Origin: a bacterium
GTDB lineage: Bacteria > UBA8248
DNA length: 25,474 bases
Direction: 5' to 3'
Assembly (NCBI GenBank): GCA_027622355.1
Contig: JAQBZT010000007.1
Location: 1 to 25,474, forward strand
In this document: positions 7,822 through 15,171 of the stretch, one piece after another
Numbering within the stretch: the first letter of the stretch is position 1
Layout of the letters: every line of letters starts with the position of its first letter
Program-made: the position numbers and the translations under genes
The notes under the pieces: generated by a model
What the model was told of the DNA's origin: nothing
Databases searched by the model: none
What the model saw: the letters and a program-made list of their open reading frames with translations, nothing else

Positions 7822-7894
7822 TCCTGTCCAGCCCAAAAACCCGAATAGTTTCTCATAGAGAATCATAGGGGCCGTTCACTTTTTGGACAGGACG
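7822..7894. repeat. Small inverted-repeat element, possible MITE, sharing TTTTTGGACAGGACG with 19806-19820
   Basis: The left side reads TCCTGTCCAGCCCAAAAA. The right side is the imperfect inverse, TTTTTGGACAGGACG (7880-7894). The right-hand 15-mer occurs identically at 19806-19820 inside the miniature IS derivative. The element lies between livH and the MetE-like gene and ends just outside the latter's stop codon. Two ends in inverted orientation around about 70 bp suggest a miniature mobile element or IS scar. Confidence 0.4.
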
Positions 7895-7911
7895 GCCACA
7901 CCGGTCCTGTC
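7886..7911 (-). terminator. Hairpin just after the MetE-like gene
   Basis: GACAGGAC (7886-7893) pairs perfectly with GTCCTGTC (7904-7911) around a 10-nt loop, 5 bases beyond the stop codon of the minus-strand MetE-like gene. In that direction it is followed by CAAAAAG rather than a U-run, so a rho-independent role is weak. It overlaps the small repeat element. Confidence 0.3.
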
Positions 7912-7916
7912 AGCGC

Positions 7917-9056
7917 TTACCAGAGTTGCTCCGATGCCATCGCGGCGCCTTCGGCCAGCGAGGCCAGTTTCATCCACACAATGTTGCGGTCAACCTGGAC
8001 CCGGCCAGCGAAAGTGCCGAAGCCGCAATCGACGCCGGCGATCACATTTTCGCGGCCGACAATGTTGGCATAGTTGAGAATGCGGTCCGCGACCAATTCG
8101 GGATGTTCGACGTAATTCGAGGTCGAGTCGATCACGCCGGGAATGATGGTCTTGCCGTCGGGCAGATCGACATCGCGCCAAACCTTCCATTCGTGCTCGT
8201 GGCGTGGATTGGAGCCAGGGAACGACACGGCACCCGGGCGCCCTTTGAGCACGATATCGACGATATCCTTTAGCGGAACGTCTTCGTGGTGCGGGCCCAT
8301 CGTGCTGGCCCAACAAATGTGCATGCGCATGCGGTCGGCGGGAATGTCCCGGACGGCGTGGTTGAGCGCCTCTACGTGCATCTCGATTTCCTTGCGGAAG
8401 TCGGTCAGGCTCAGGTGCCGAAACACCGTGTGGCGGCTCAACGCCAGATCGGGGCAGTCGAGTTGCAGAATCAGGCCCGCCTCCACGATCGCCGCGTACT
8501 CGCGATGCATCACATCGGCCAGCGCGAAGATATATTCTTCCTCCGATGGGTAATGGATGTTCTTGAGGTAACGCGCGATTTGGCCCGGCGAAGGTGAAGT
8601 CATGAACGCTTCTTCGGTACCGGCGCTGGTCAGCACGCTCTTTGCGCGCGCGATGTCGGTTTCGGCGGCTGGCCAATCCTTCCAGCCGACTGGGCCGGAA
8701 CAGGCCGGGCGGTTCTGCAGCGGCGAGGCGAATTGGGCGAGCAGTGCCGACAACTCAGGAAAGCCTTCCTCGCCGGTGCCGAGCGGGGGTGAACTTGGTC
8801 CGTCATAGCCGGTCAGCCGGTCTTTGACATGCGAGGTATAGTCCGGCCGGCCCTGCTCGCCATCATTGATGATGTCGATTCCGGCTTTCACCTGCTTTTG
8901 CACGACATCGGCTATGGCGGCAACGACCGCAGTTTCGAGTGCAGCGGCCTGCGCGCCACGATTTTCTTCTTCGGCCAGTAGCAGGTCGACCACTTCCGGC
9001 GGACGCGGCAGGCTGCCCGTGTGGGTGGTGAGAATTCTCTCCGTACTGCGCTTCAT
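7917..9056 (-). CDS. MetE C-terminal-domain-like zinc methyltransferase / CoM-transferase-like protein
   Basis: 379-residue protein of the cobalamin-independent methionine synthase catalytic superfamily (COG0620), which also contains epoxyalkane:coenzyme M transferase. It is a stand-alone barrel without the MetE N-terminal domain. Family markers are HTGSLPRP (residues 12-19), DGEQGRPDY (65-73), MHICWAS with candidate zinc ligands H246 and C248, FPGSNPRHEHE near 279-289, GVIDSTSNYVEHPE (307-320) and VDCGFGTF with C344. The zinc set H-x-C...C is therefore present. It transfers a methyl or alkyl group to or from a thiol in relatives, but the partner here is unknown. It stands alone between an inverted-repeat element and an IS left end, so context gives no pathway. 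Confidence 0.85.
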   Translation of the reverse strand: MKRSTERILTTHTGSLPRPPEVVDLLLAEEENRGAQAAALETAVVAAIADVVQKQVKAGIDIINDGEQGRPDYTSHVKDRLTGYDGPSSPPLGTGEEGFPELSALLAQFASPLQNRPACSGPVGWKDWPAAETDIARAKSVLTSAGTEEAFMTSPSPGQIARYLKNIHYPSEEEYIFALADVMHREYAAIVEAGLILQLDCPDLALSRHTVFRHLSLTDFRKEIEMHVEALNHAVRDIPADRMRMHICWASTMGPHHEDVPLKDIVDIVLKGRPGAVSFPGSNPRHEHEWKVWRDVDLPDGKTIIPGVIDSTSNYVEHPELVADRILNYANIVGRENVIAGVDCGFGTFAGRVQVDRNIVWMKLASLAEGAAMASEQLW

Positions 9057-9099
9057 GAGTTTGTCCCCTCCCCTGGGCCCGCCATGGCATTGATTCGCT

Positions 9100-9160
9100 G
9101 TGTATGGTGAGTTGGCAATTCTAGCTGAAAATCAGTTTTTTTTCGCCTTGCGCCGGATGG
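9100..9160 (+). mobile_element. Relic of IS left end (copy C)
   Basis: GTGTATGGTGAGTTGGCAATTCTAGCTGAAAATCAG matches, with several substitutions, the left end at 14747 and 19746 (GTGTGCATGGCGAATT then CAATTTTAGCTGAAA). It is followed by a TTTCGCC..TTGC stretch shared with other copies. No right end or transposase reading is visible, so this is a truncated scar. It lies between the MetE-like gene and the SulP fragment. Confidence 0.5.
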
Positions 9161-9259
9161 CGGCTTTCCCCGGTCTCACTCCCCATGAAAAATCTATTCC
9201 TTGTTTTCGCTCACATCAGCTCGCCGACCAGGGCAAGTCCAAACAATTATGCGTGGGGA

Positions 9260-9654
9260 TCACGAGCGCTGGAGGGCGCCGATCAAACCGTTCGCGAAGT
9301 TCAGCCGCTCAGCGAGGACCCGGATAATCAAGGCTTTCAGCAGAATCGAAATCGAGGTCACCACCATAAGCACCACCAGGCCCCCGGCTCCCTCCGCGAG
9401 GATGCCCAGTCGATCCCGGCCGATCTCGGCCGTATTCCAGGAGAACCAGAGCGGCCCGACCGGGCGGAAAAGAGCCAACCCTGCGCCCGCGCCTCCTCCG
9501 TGGAAACGCCCAGTGCAAGCAGGACGGCGTGGACCCCCGCGATTCCCCCGATCAGAAGAACCGGCAGGGCAGGAAAACTCTTGAACCGGGCGAGGGCCAG
9601 AAAGATCAGGAAAATGGCATTAGACCGGCTTCCATCTCCGGGCTGTTTCGTCAT
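9260..9654 (-). pseudogene. Frameshifted internal fragment of a SulP-family anion permease
   Basis: Two minus-strand frames together resemble the central part of SulP inorganic anion transporters. The first reads LARFKSFPALPVLLIGGIAG, then LLALGVSTEEARAQGWLF; the second continues PVGPLWFSWNTAEIG, GGLVVLMVVTSISILLK and ends near RLNFANGLIGALQ. The shift lies around 9470. The SulP N-terminal membrane region and the STAS domain are missing, so it cannot work as a permease. It lies 37 bases after phnE on the same strand. Family assignment rests on short recognisable blocks only. Confidence 0.5.
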
Positions 9655-9690
9655 TCCCCGCCCAGAGGACAGGCTTCGGATAGAAGCGCG

Positions 9691-10482
9691 TTAGAGCAGC
9701 CGCTTGCGAACCTGCCAACTCAGGAATTCTCCGGCGAAAACCATCAGTATGATCGTGAGGCACAAGACGCCTGTTTTTTCCCATTGGAATTGTTTGACAT
9801 AAAGCAAGACGTAAAAACCGAGACCGCCCGCGCCTACCAGCCCAAGGATCGTGGAGTCCCTGAGGTTCATCTCGAAGCGGATGGCCAGATGGGCTACCAT
9901 CTGTGGGAACACTTGAGGGATGAGCCCGTGCTGAATGATCTGAAGGGCCGAGCCGCCGGTTCCCTGCAGGGCCAGGAGTGGCTTCGGATCGGTATTCTCG
10001 ATCTCCTCCGCCACAAATCTTCCGAGCACGCCGACGGAGTGGACGGCGATGGCCAGCACGCCGGGAAAGGGGCCGAGACCCACCCCGGAAACAAACAAAA
10101 GGGCCAGAATCAAAAGTGGGATGGAGCGTATCAGTGCCAAAACAGCTTTCGCGGGGAGATGAATCCAAAGGGGTGTCCAGTTCGAGGCCGCGAGAACACC
10201 AAATGGATAGGCAAACAGCGCTCCCAGAAAAGTGCCCGCTACCGTAATTTGAATGGTTTCGATCGAGGCCCTTAAGAGCACCTCGCGGACCGACCAGTCC
10301 GGTGGGGTCATTCGACCGAAGAAGGAGACGATCTGGGGAATTCCGCGAAACAAGGCATGCCCGGAAAATTCGGACCCCGCCAATGACCAGTAAACAATGG
10401 CGCTAGCCGACAACCATAGGATCCCCTTGATACCCGTTCGCCCAAGGGAAAATCCGTTTTTCTGCCGCTGCATGTTGACCAT
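9691..10482 (-). CDS. phnE: Phosphonate/phosphite-type ABC permease PhnE
   Basis: Inner-membrane permease of the PhnE family, about 263 residues, with around six hydrophobic segments. Blocks are LLRASIETIQITVAGTFLGALFAYPFGVLAA, ALIRSIPLLILALLFVSGVGLGPFPGVLA and the C-terminal LRDSTILGLVGAGGLGFYV, which is very typical of PhnE. ATG 10482 was chosen because GGAG lies 6 nt upstream; it overlaps the phnC 3' end by about 80 bases. A further upstream in-frame ATG at 10557 would deepen the overlap. It works with PhnC and PhnD; the actual oxyanion or ester ligand is unknown. Confidence 0.9.
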   Translation of the reverse strand: MVNMQRQKNGFSLGRTGIKGILWLSASAIVYWSLAGSEFSGHALFRGIPQIVSFFGRMTPPDWSVREVLLRASIETIQITVAGTFLGALFAYPFGVLAASNWTPLWIHLPAKAVLALIRSIPLLILALLFVSGVGLGPFPGVLAIAVHSVGVLGRFVAEEIENTDPKPLLALQGTGGSALQIIQHGLIPQVFPQMVAHLAIRFEMNLRDSTILGLVGAGGLGFYVLLYVKQFQWEKTGVLCLTIILMVFAGEFLSWQVRKRLL

Positions 10483-11248
10483 TACGGTCTCCGGGAAAAT
10501 GAGCCTTTCCATAAATTTCGTGTACCTTTTCGGGCGATAACTCTTCCGGCGTGCCATCCCAGATCACGCTGCCTCTCTTCATGGCAATAATGCGTTCGGC
10601 AAAAAGCTTCGCCAATTCCGGCAGATGCAGATTCATGAGAAGAGTCAGCCTGTAGGTCTGAGAGATGGAAACCAGCAGGCTGAGAATGCTCTCCGCCAAA
10701 ACGGGATCCAAGCTCGATACAGGCTCGTCCGCAAGAAGAATGTCGGGCTCTTGAGCGAGGGCCCGTGCGATTGCCACCCGCTGTTGTTCGCCCCCTGAAA
10801 GGGAACGGGCCTCACGTTCCAACTTATCGGAAAGATCAACTTCTTGAATCGCCCGCTCGCAGGCTTCCTGGTCTTTTTCCGTGCACATGCTCAAGAAGCT
10901 GCGGTAAAGAGGAATATGTCCGAGCCGCCCATGGTAAACGTTTTGCCATACAGTCTCGCGTCCGATTAAATCGAAATGCTGGTGGATCATTCCAATTTTC
11001 TTATGGTGGGCGCGGATGCCGCTCCGATCACGCAAGGGAAGGAGCACGCCCAGGACCTCCACCTTTCCGGCCGTGGGAACGACATATCCTTTCAGCATTC
11101 TGAACAGCGTGGTCTTTCCCGCTCCGCTGTTGCCGACAATCGCTACGCGCTCTCCATGCCGAATAGAGAGTTCATCAATGCAGAGAATTTCTCCCTCCTC
11201 AACTTGGACGTGAACGTCGCGCAGATGGATGGCCGGCTTTTCGGTCAT
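10403..11248 (-). CDS. phnC: Phosphonate/phosphite-type ABC ATPase PhnC
   Basis: Cytoplasmic ATPase, 281 residues. Walker A is GNSGAGKTTLFRML, the signature is LSGGEQQRVAIARAL, Walker B is ILLADEPVSSLDP and the H-loop is MNLHLPELA. The PhnC-type IGMIHQHFDLIGRETVWQNV Q-loop region is present. The start overlaps the phnD stop as ATGA. The last 35 or so residues extend past the usual ABC end and overlap phnE, so the tail may be a late stop rather than functional sequence. Confidence 0.92.
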   Translation of the reverse strand: MTEKPAIHLRDVHVQVEEGEILCIDELSIRHGERVAIVGNSGAGKTTLFRMLKGYVVPTAGKVEVLGVLLPLRDRSGIRAHHKKIGMIHQHFDLIGRETVWQNVYHGRLGHIPLYRSFLSMCTEKDQEACERAIQEVDLSDKLEREARSLSGGEQQRVAIARALAQEPDILLADEPVSSLDPVLAESILSLLVSISQTYRLTLLMNLHLPELAKLFAERIIAMKRGSVIWDGTPEELSPEKVHEIYGKAHFPGDRNGQHAAAEKRIFPWANGYQGDPMVVG

Positions 11249-12150
11249 GGCTTGATAAATCCATATTTACGGGCCAGATCGACCACTGTTTGATACGTTT
11301 TCAACTGCGCGCGCACGTAGCCATCCGTGCCATACAAGCGATTGGCCAAGGGCCGGTTCTGCGGTTCGTTGAGCTTGAGCATCGCCTTCACGAACTGCTC
11401 GCGCGATTTCGGATCGAGGCCTTTTCTCACAATCACGGCGTGGCTCGGGATGCGCGAAGACTGAGAAATCGCGACGAGATCGTCCCGCTCTTCCACACGA
11501 AGGAGATTGATCGAAAATTGGCTGACGCCCGCCGCGTCCACGAAGCCGCTGTGGACGGAGCGAATGGCCTGCTCATCCCCGCCCGCAAAATACACCCTCC
11601 GGAAAAAACCGCCTTCCGGATTGTCCATGCCGCCCTTGACCAGCCCGGCCCGGATAAAGATATCGTGGGGATACATGAAGCCGGAGCTGGAGACCGGATC
11701 CACATAGGCGATGGTCTTTCCCTTCAGGTCCGCCAATGTCTTGATGCCGCTGTCCTTGCGGACAAATATTTGAGCGTGATAATAAGACTTCCCGTTGTAT
11801 ACCTCCCCGAGAACGACCTGGGCGCCCGCATGCTTGTTCGCGAGAACAAAAGGCAGAGGGGATATGAAGCTGATGTCCGCCTTGCCGGCGTTCATGGCCT
11901 CGACCGCCGCTGAATAATTCAGCGTAATGAAGTAGCGGATTTTCCGGCCCATTTGCTTTTCGAGAAAAGACATGACTGGCTTCACATCGTCGATGAGCCT
12001 TTCCGGGTTTTCGAGCGGAATCAGCGCCACCCGCAACGGTGGGGCCGCCGCCATGGCTTTCTCGGGCGCAATTCCCAAAATCATGGATAAAACAACAATC
12101 AACCCCATGAAAAAGGATCCGTATTTTCCGATTCGACGTATCGCTATCAT
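11245..12150 (-). CDS. phnD: PhnD-type periplasmic binding protein
   Basis: Type II periplasmic binding protein of the phosphate/phosphite/phosphonate family, about 301 residues. It has a signal peptide (basic MIAIRRIGKYG, hydrophobic FFMGLIVVLSMILG, cleavage near AMAAAP). Family blocks are LRVALIPLENPERLIDDVKPV, the ADISFISPLPFVLA ligand loop, GKTIAYVDPVSSSGFMYP and the dimer or closing region near VDAAGVSQF. ATG 12150 was chosen so that the signal peptide starts the protein; its ribosome site is weak. Its start overlaps nothing essential but lies close after the peroxidase stop. Relatives bind phosphonates, phosphite or arsenite (AioX), so the ligand is open. Confidence 0.9.
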   Translation of the reverse strand: MIAIRRIGKYGSFFMGLIVVLSMILGIAPEKAMAAAPPLRVALIPLENPERLIDDVKPVMSFLEKQMGRKIRYFITLNYSAAVEAMNAGKADISFISPLPFVLANKHAGAQVVLGEVYNGKSYYHAQIFVRKDSGIKTLADLKGKTIAYVDPVSSSGFMYPHDIFIRAGLVKGGMDNPEGGFFRRVYFAGGDEQAIRSVHSGFVDAAGVSQFSINLLRVEERDDLVAISQSSRIPSHAVIVRKGLDPKSREQFVKAMLKLNEPQNRPLANRLYGTDGYVRAQLKTYQTVVDLARKYGFIKP

Positions 12151-12163
12151 TTGATAAAACCCT

Positions 12164-14107
12164 TTATTTGAGTTTGTCCACGTTTTTTTCGTAGAGCGTC
12201 CGGTAAGCTGCGATTTTCGCATCCACTTCCTTGCTTTTCCCCTGCAGATGCAGGTCGAGCGCCTCCCGCAGCAGGGTTTCCAGCTGGTTCAGGATGGGGA
12301 GATGCCCTTTGTCTTGAACATCCCACTTGTGCCCCCGAAGCTCGAAAGCAACTGTTTTGAGGAGCGTGGTGATGAGATCTTTTTTGCCCTGCCGCTTCAG
12401 CCGTTCGTAGGTGGAGAGGAAGAAGCTGAATTCCTCCAACTCGGCATCCAGGGTGTAAATCGTGTCCTCGTAGGCGTCTACCCCGTCGCCCACCGTTTCG
12501 ACGTAAGCCGTCAGGTCGCCGATCTCTTTTTTCGAAAGCCCGAGCTTGAACCGTTTGTTGAACCATTCGCTCACCGCCCGGAGGGTGGGCTGGCTGCCGT
12601 CGTGAAAATAAGGAGCCGAATACTTGGCCGATAGCAGCGTGGGCGTGTCAAAAGCGCCATCGAAGGAATGAGCGTCGAAGCCTTCGGTCGTCCCGATATT
12701 GTGGCGCCTGTGGTCCAAGAAATGGGCCGAGGGAACATGGCAGCTGGCACAACTCTTACCGCCCATCATCTGCGGGAATCTGCGCTTGAAAATCTTTTCG
12801 CCGCGAAGCGCCGAGGCCGAGGCCTTCCGGGGACTCAGGGTTCCATCCCGGTTCAGCTTCGGATTGGGAAGGAACTCGAATTCGTTCATGTAGGCGATCA
12901 TCCCGTCGAGCAGCATGGCGTCGGGCTCAGGGCCGTTGAACTCGTTGACGATGACGTTACGGACAAAATCTCGAAGCGAGGCGAACCGGCCGTTGCGGCC
13001 GTAAGGAGCGGTAAACCGGATTCCCCGCAGGTCGGGGGCATCGACCGGGTCGAACAAGCCGTTGTTGGCGTGTCCCGCGAAGAAACTGTTCGACACATCC
13101 AGCCCGCCTTTCCTTATGGAGATGCCGGGAATGAAGAACTGGGGATTGGTGACCCCTTTGTTGTGGCAGGTATTGCAGCTGACGCCAAAGCTGCGCGCGG
13201 GCTCGCCGAAGATGAACGGACTGTCAAACGCCATATCGCCCAGGGCGATCAAAAATGTTTCACCCTCGTTCACCCCGCGCTCTGCTATACCGAGCAATTG
13301 CCGGGGGCGGGGCAGCTGCTTGTTGATATTCGATCCCGGAGGGAGTTTCCATGGGACCCTGGCTGTTTTGTCGTAGGTCGGGCTGCCAACCGGCCGGGCC
13401 AAAAGTCTTTTTTGGGGTCCGGGCGTAAAGTCGTTGAAGTTCTGCCGAAAGTAATCTCCGATGGAGATCACCGCCGCACGGACCTCTTTCGCGTTCATCT
13501 TGCGGGAGCCCGCACCCATCCCCCCCGCCGCGCCGAGGTGCGAAAACGCTTCCAGCCAGTTTAACTGCATCCTTTTCCAGGCTTGCGGATCGGTGTAGGG
13601 AAGGATCTCCTCGAAAGCCCGGAAAATTTGCCTTCCCTCGGAGAGATATTTCTTGACGATTTTGGGATCCGTCGAAGAAACAACCTGGCCGAGTTTTGTG
13701 ACAAGCAACCGGCTCACCGCCCGGGTGGCCGCCGCAAACACCTTCCGGCTTCCCTGGATTCGGATTTGAACGAAATCAGGCTCTTCATCTTTTTTAAGTT
13801 CGGGATGAACGATCTTCCGCGCTTCAGAGATGGCTTTCCGGAAAGCGGCCCCCTCTTCCGAAGATGTTCGCTCGATGCTCTTGGCGAGAACTTCCATGTC
13901 CCGCCATACCTGATCCCAATGAACCGGGTTCAGATTCAAGATGAACGTGGCCCGCCGGTAAGTCTCGGCCGCGGGATGGAGTTCCTCCGGCGGGACGATA
14001 TCGGCTTCCACGCGGGAAGCCGGCGGCGAGAACATCACCACAAGGGACAAGAAGAGCGTAGCGGTACATCTTAAAAGCGATCTCATCGAAAATGGGGTGC
14101 GGTCCAT
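12164..14107 (-). CDS. Large secreted di-heme cytochrome c peroxidase (CCP/MauG family) with helical extensions
   Basis: 647-residue secreted protein with an N-terminal signal region (RSLLRCTATLFLSLVVMF). The two c-type heme sites are CNTCH (311-315) and CASCH (453-457), with the usual CCP/MauG blocks FTAPYGRNGRFASLRDFVR, DGMIAYMNEFEFLPNP, FDTPTLLSAKYSAPYFHDGSQPTLRAVSEWF. The core thus spans about 240-540. A mostly helical domain of about 200 residues precedes it and about 110 helical, charged residues follow it; ordinary CCPs are about 320-350 residues. It would reduce peroxide or oxidise a protein partner in the periplasm. ATG 14107 has GAGAGG 8 nt upstream. It is followed 13 bases later by phnD and preceded by the CadC-like regulator gene, suggesting one metal- or stress-responsive operon. 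Confidence 0.9.
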   Translation of the reverse strand: MDRTPFSMRSLLRCTATLFLSLVVMFSPPASRVEADIVPPEELHPAAETYRRATFILNLNPVHWDQVWRDMEVLAKSIERTSSEEGAAFRKAISEARKIVHPELKKDEEPDFVQIRIQGSRKVFAAATRAVSRLLVTKLGQVVSSTDPKIVKKYLSEGRQIFRAFEEILPYTDPQAWKRMQLNWLEAFSHLGAAGGMGAGSRKMNAKEVRAAVISIGDYFRQNFNDFTPGPQKRLLARPVGSPTYDKTARVPWKLPPGSNINKQLPRPRQLLGIAERGVNEGETFLIALGDMAFDSPFIFGEPARSFGVSCNTCHNKGVTNPQFFIPGISIRKGGLDVSNSFFAGHANNGLFDPVDAPDLRGIRFTAPYGRNGRFASLRDFVRNVIVNEFNGPEPDAMLLDGMIAYMNEFEFLPNPKLNRDGTLSPRKASASALRGEKIFKRRFPQMMGGKSCASCHVPSAHFLDHRRHNIGTTEGFDAHSFDGAFDTPTLLSAKYSAPYFHDGSQPTLRAVSEWFNKRFKLGLSKKEIGDLTAYVETVGDGVDAYEDTIYTLDAELEEFSFFLSTYERLKRQGKKDLITTLLKTVAFELRGHKWDVQDKGHLPILNQLETLLREALDLHLQGKSKEVDAKIAAYRTLYEKNVDKLK

Positions 14108-14209
14108 GGCATCAACCTCTCATTTAAACGCATCTCACCCGCAGATTTATATGGATGAGACAATTTTGAAAAAGGATTTTTCCCGTTCTTTATAGATATC
14201 TTGAAATGC

Positions 14210-14623
14210 TTATGCTGGTTCCGTGTGAATTTCCAGCTCCTGAACATGGTTCAAAGCCTCTGCGAAAAGCATCTCGATGTGATGATCGTCAAGAGAGTAG
14301 TACACCATCCTTCCTTCCTTCCGGTATTTCACGAGATGCATGTTTCTCAAAACCCGAAGCTGGTGCGAGGCGGCGGACTGGCTGAGACCCAGAAGATTGG
14401 ATAAATCGCAAACGCAAAGCTCTTCCTGGGCCAAGGCAAACAAAATTTTTGTCCTTGTCGGATCGCCAAGCACCTTGAAGGTCTCCGCCAAAGCGAAGAA
14501 TATTTTCTCGGACTTCATCGTTTCCTGGACGGCCGACACCTTCGCCTCGTCCACAAATTTGCAATCGCAAAATTCCGCGCTGGCTTTCGGGCCAAGCTGC
14601 TCTTCTTCCGCGGCCAGTTTCAT
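14210..14623 (-). CDS. CadC/SmtB (ArsR-family) metal-sensing repressor
   Basis: 137-residue winged-helix repressor of the ArsR/SmtB family, closest in look to CadC. The N-terminus has FCDCKF (C19, C21). The recognition region is LGDPTRTKILFAL, ELCVCDLSNLLGLSQSAASHQLRVLR, with C70 and C72 forming the alpha3N thiolate site together with the N-terminal Cys. The C-terminal helix DDHHIEMLFAEALNHVQE supplies D113, H115, H126 and E129, spaced exactly like the SmtB alpha5 zinc site (D104, H106, H117, E120). Both metal-site types are therefore complete. It is expected to sense Cd/Pb/Zn-like ions and release DNA on binding. AAGGA lies 8 nt before the ATG. The upstream palindrome is its likely operator, so it should autoregulate and control the peroxidase-phn genes 103 bases downstream. 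Confidence 0.92.
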   Translation of the reverse strand: MKLAAEEEQLGPKASAEFCDCKFVDEAKVSAVQETMKSEKIFFALAETFKVLGDPTRTKILFALAQEELCVCDLSNLLGLSQSAASHQLRVLRNMHLVKYRKEGRMVYYSLDDHHIEMLFAEALNHVQELEIHTEPA

Positions 14624-14634
14624 AGGTTATCCTT

Positions 14635-14660
14635 TATATATGAGCAGATATTCATATATA
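14635..14660 (-). promoter_or_regulatory. SmtB/CadC-type operator palindrome
   Basis: TATATATGA (14635-14643) and TCATATATA (14652-14660) are perfect 9-bp inverted arms around 8 bases. The core TGAGCA-GA-TATTCA matches the 12-2-12 imperfect repeat layout of SmtB/CadC-family operators (TGAACA..TATTCA in smt). It sits immediately before the ribosome site of the CadC-like gene, where bound repressor would block transcription. Confidence 0.7.
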
Positions 14661-14687
14661 CCTTAATTTCGGACCTAGGGCAATCCC

Positions 14688-14740
14688 GTCCATGGCGAAT
14701 GGCGAATTCGCCTGGGATTCAGGCCTTTCGCCGCCGTGCG
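14688..14740 (+). mobile_element. Extra IS left-end fragment next to copy B
   Basis: GTCCATGGCGAAT, then ATTCAGGCCTTTCGCCGCC, parallels the left end of the adjoining copy B (GTGTGCATGGCGAATT, then TTGCCTTTCGTCGCC). It is a second, truncated left end in direct orientation directly upstream of copy B, implying tandem insertion or a duplication of the end. Confidence 0.45.
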
Positions 14741-14746
14741 TTGAGG

Positions 14747-15113
14747 GTGTGCATGGCGAATTGATAATTTTAGCTTGAATTCTTGCCTTTCGTCGCCCTG
14801 CTCCCCAGGGAAGTCTCACGATGCACCATTGCCGCATCCCTTTACAGGGCGATTTATCGGGACCACCCGGAGGAAATATATGGACCAGATTTTTTTCTGG
14901 AAGAAACGCAATCCGGAAGAGAAGATGGGGGATTTCAGGGATTGTTATAGTGCCCATAGAGTCCATCAGGCGCTGAATCTGAATACGCCTGAGAAAGCCG
15001 CCGGGAAGAAGCTGCCACCCCAGGCGAATTGGAGAAATTTTGCACGGCTGTCACATTGTGGGGGACTACTTCAGACACCGATCGGCGCTTGATTCGGAAT
15101 TCGCCATGCACAC
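14747..15113 (+). mobile_element. Decayed IS copy B with 16-bp terminal inverted repeats and transposase relic
   Basis: GTGTGCATGGCGAATT at 14747-14762 is repeated exactly inverted at 15098-15113. The plus strand inside keeps the C-terminal third of an rve-type DDE integrase (frame of 14775-15092): FIGTTRRKYMDQIFFW, FRDCYSAHRVHQALN, TPEKAAGKK and ARLSHCGGLLQTPIGA. The catalytic N-terminal parts are missing, so the 367-bp element is an internally deleted, inactive copy. It separates the CadC/peroxidase operon from the amidohydrolase/E1 operon. The family is IS3/IS481-like by the integrase core, but the exact IS group is not certain. Confidence 0.8.
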
Positions 15114-15171
15114 TGTTCCGAATATTTTCTTAGGTTGGATTCGGGAAACGCATTTCACTCCTCTCCCTCTC

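Noticed and set aside
12668..13564. 298-codon open frame opposite the peroxidase gene
   Set aside because: The minus strand holds two CxxCH motifs and full CCP/MauG sequence; the plus frame shows no domain.
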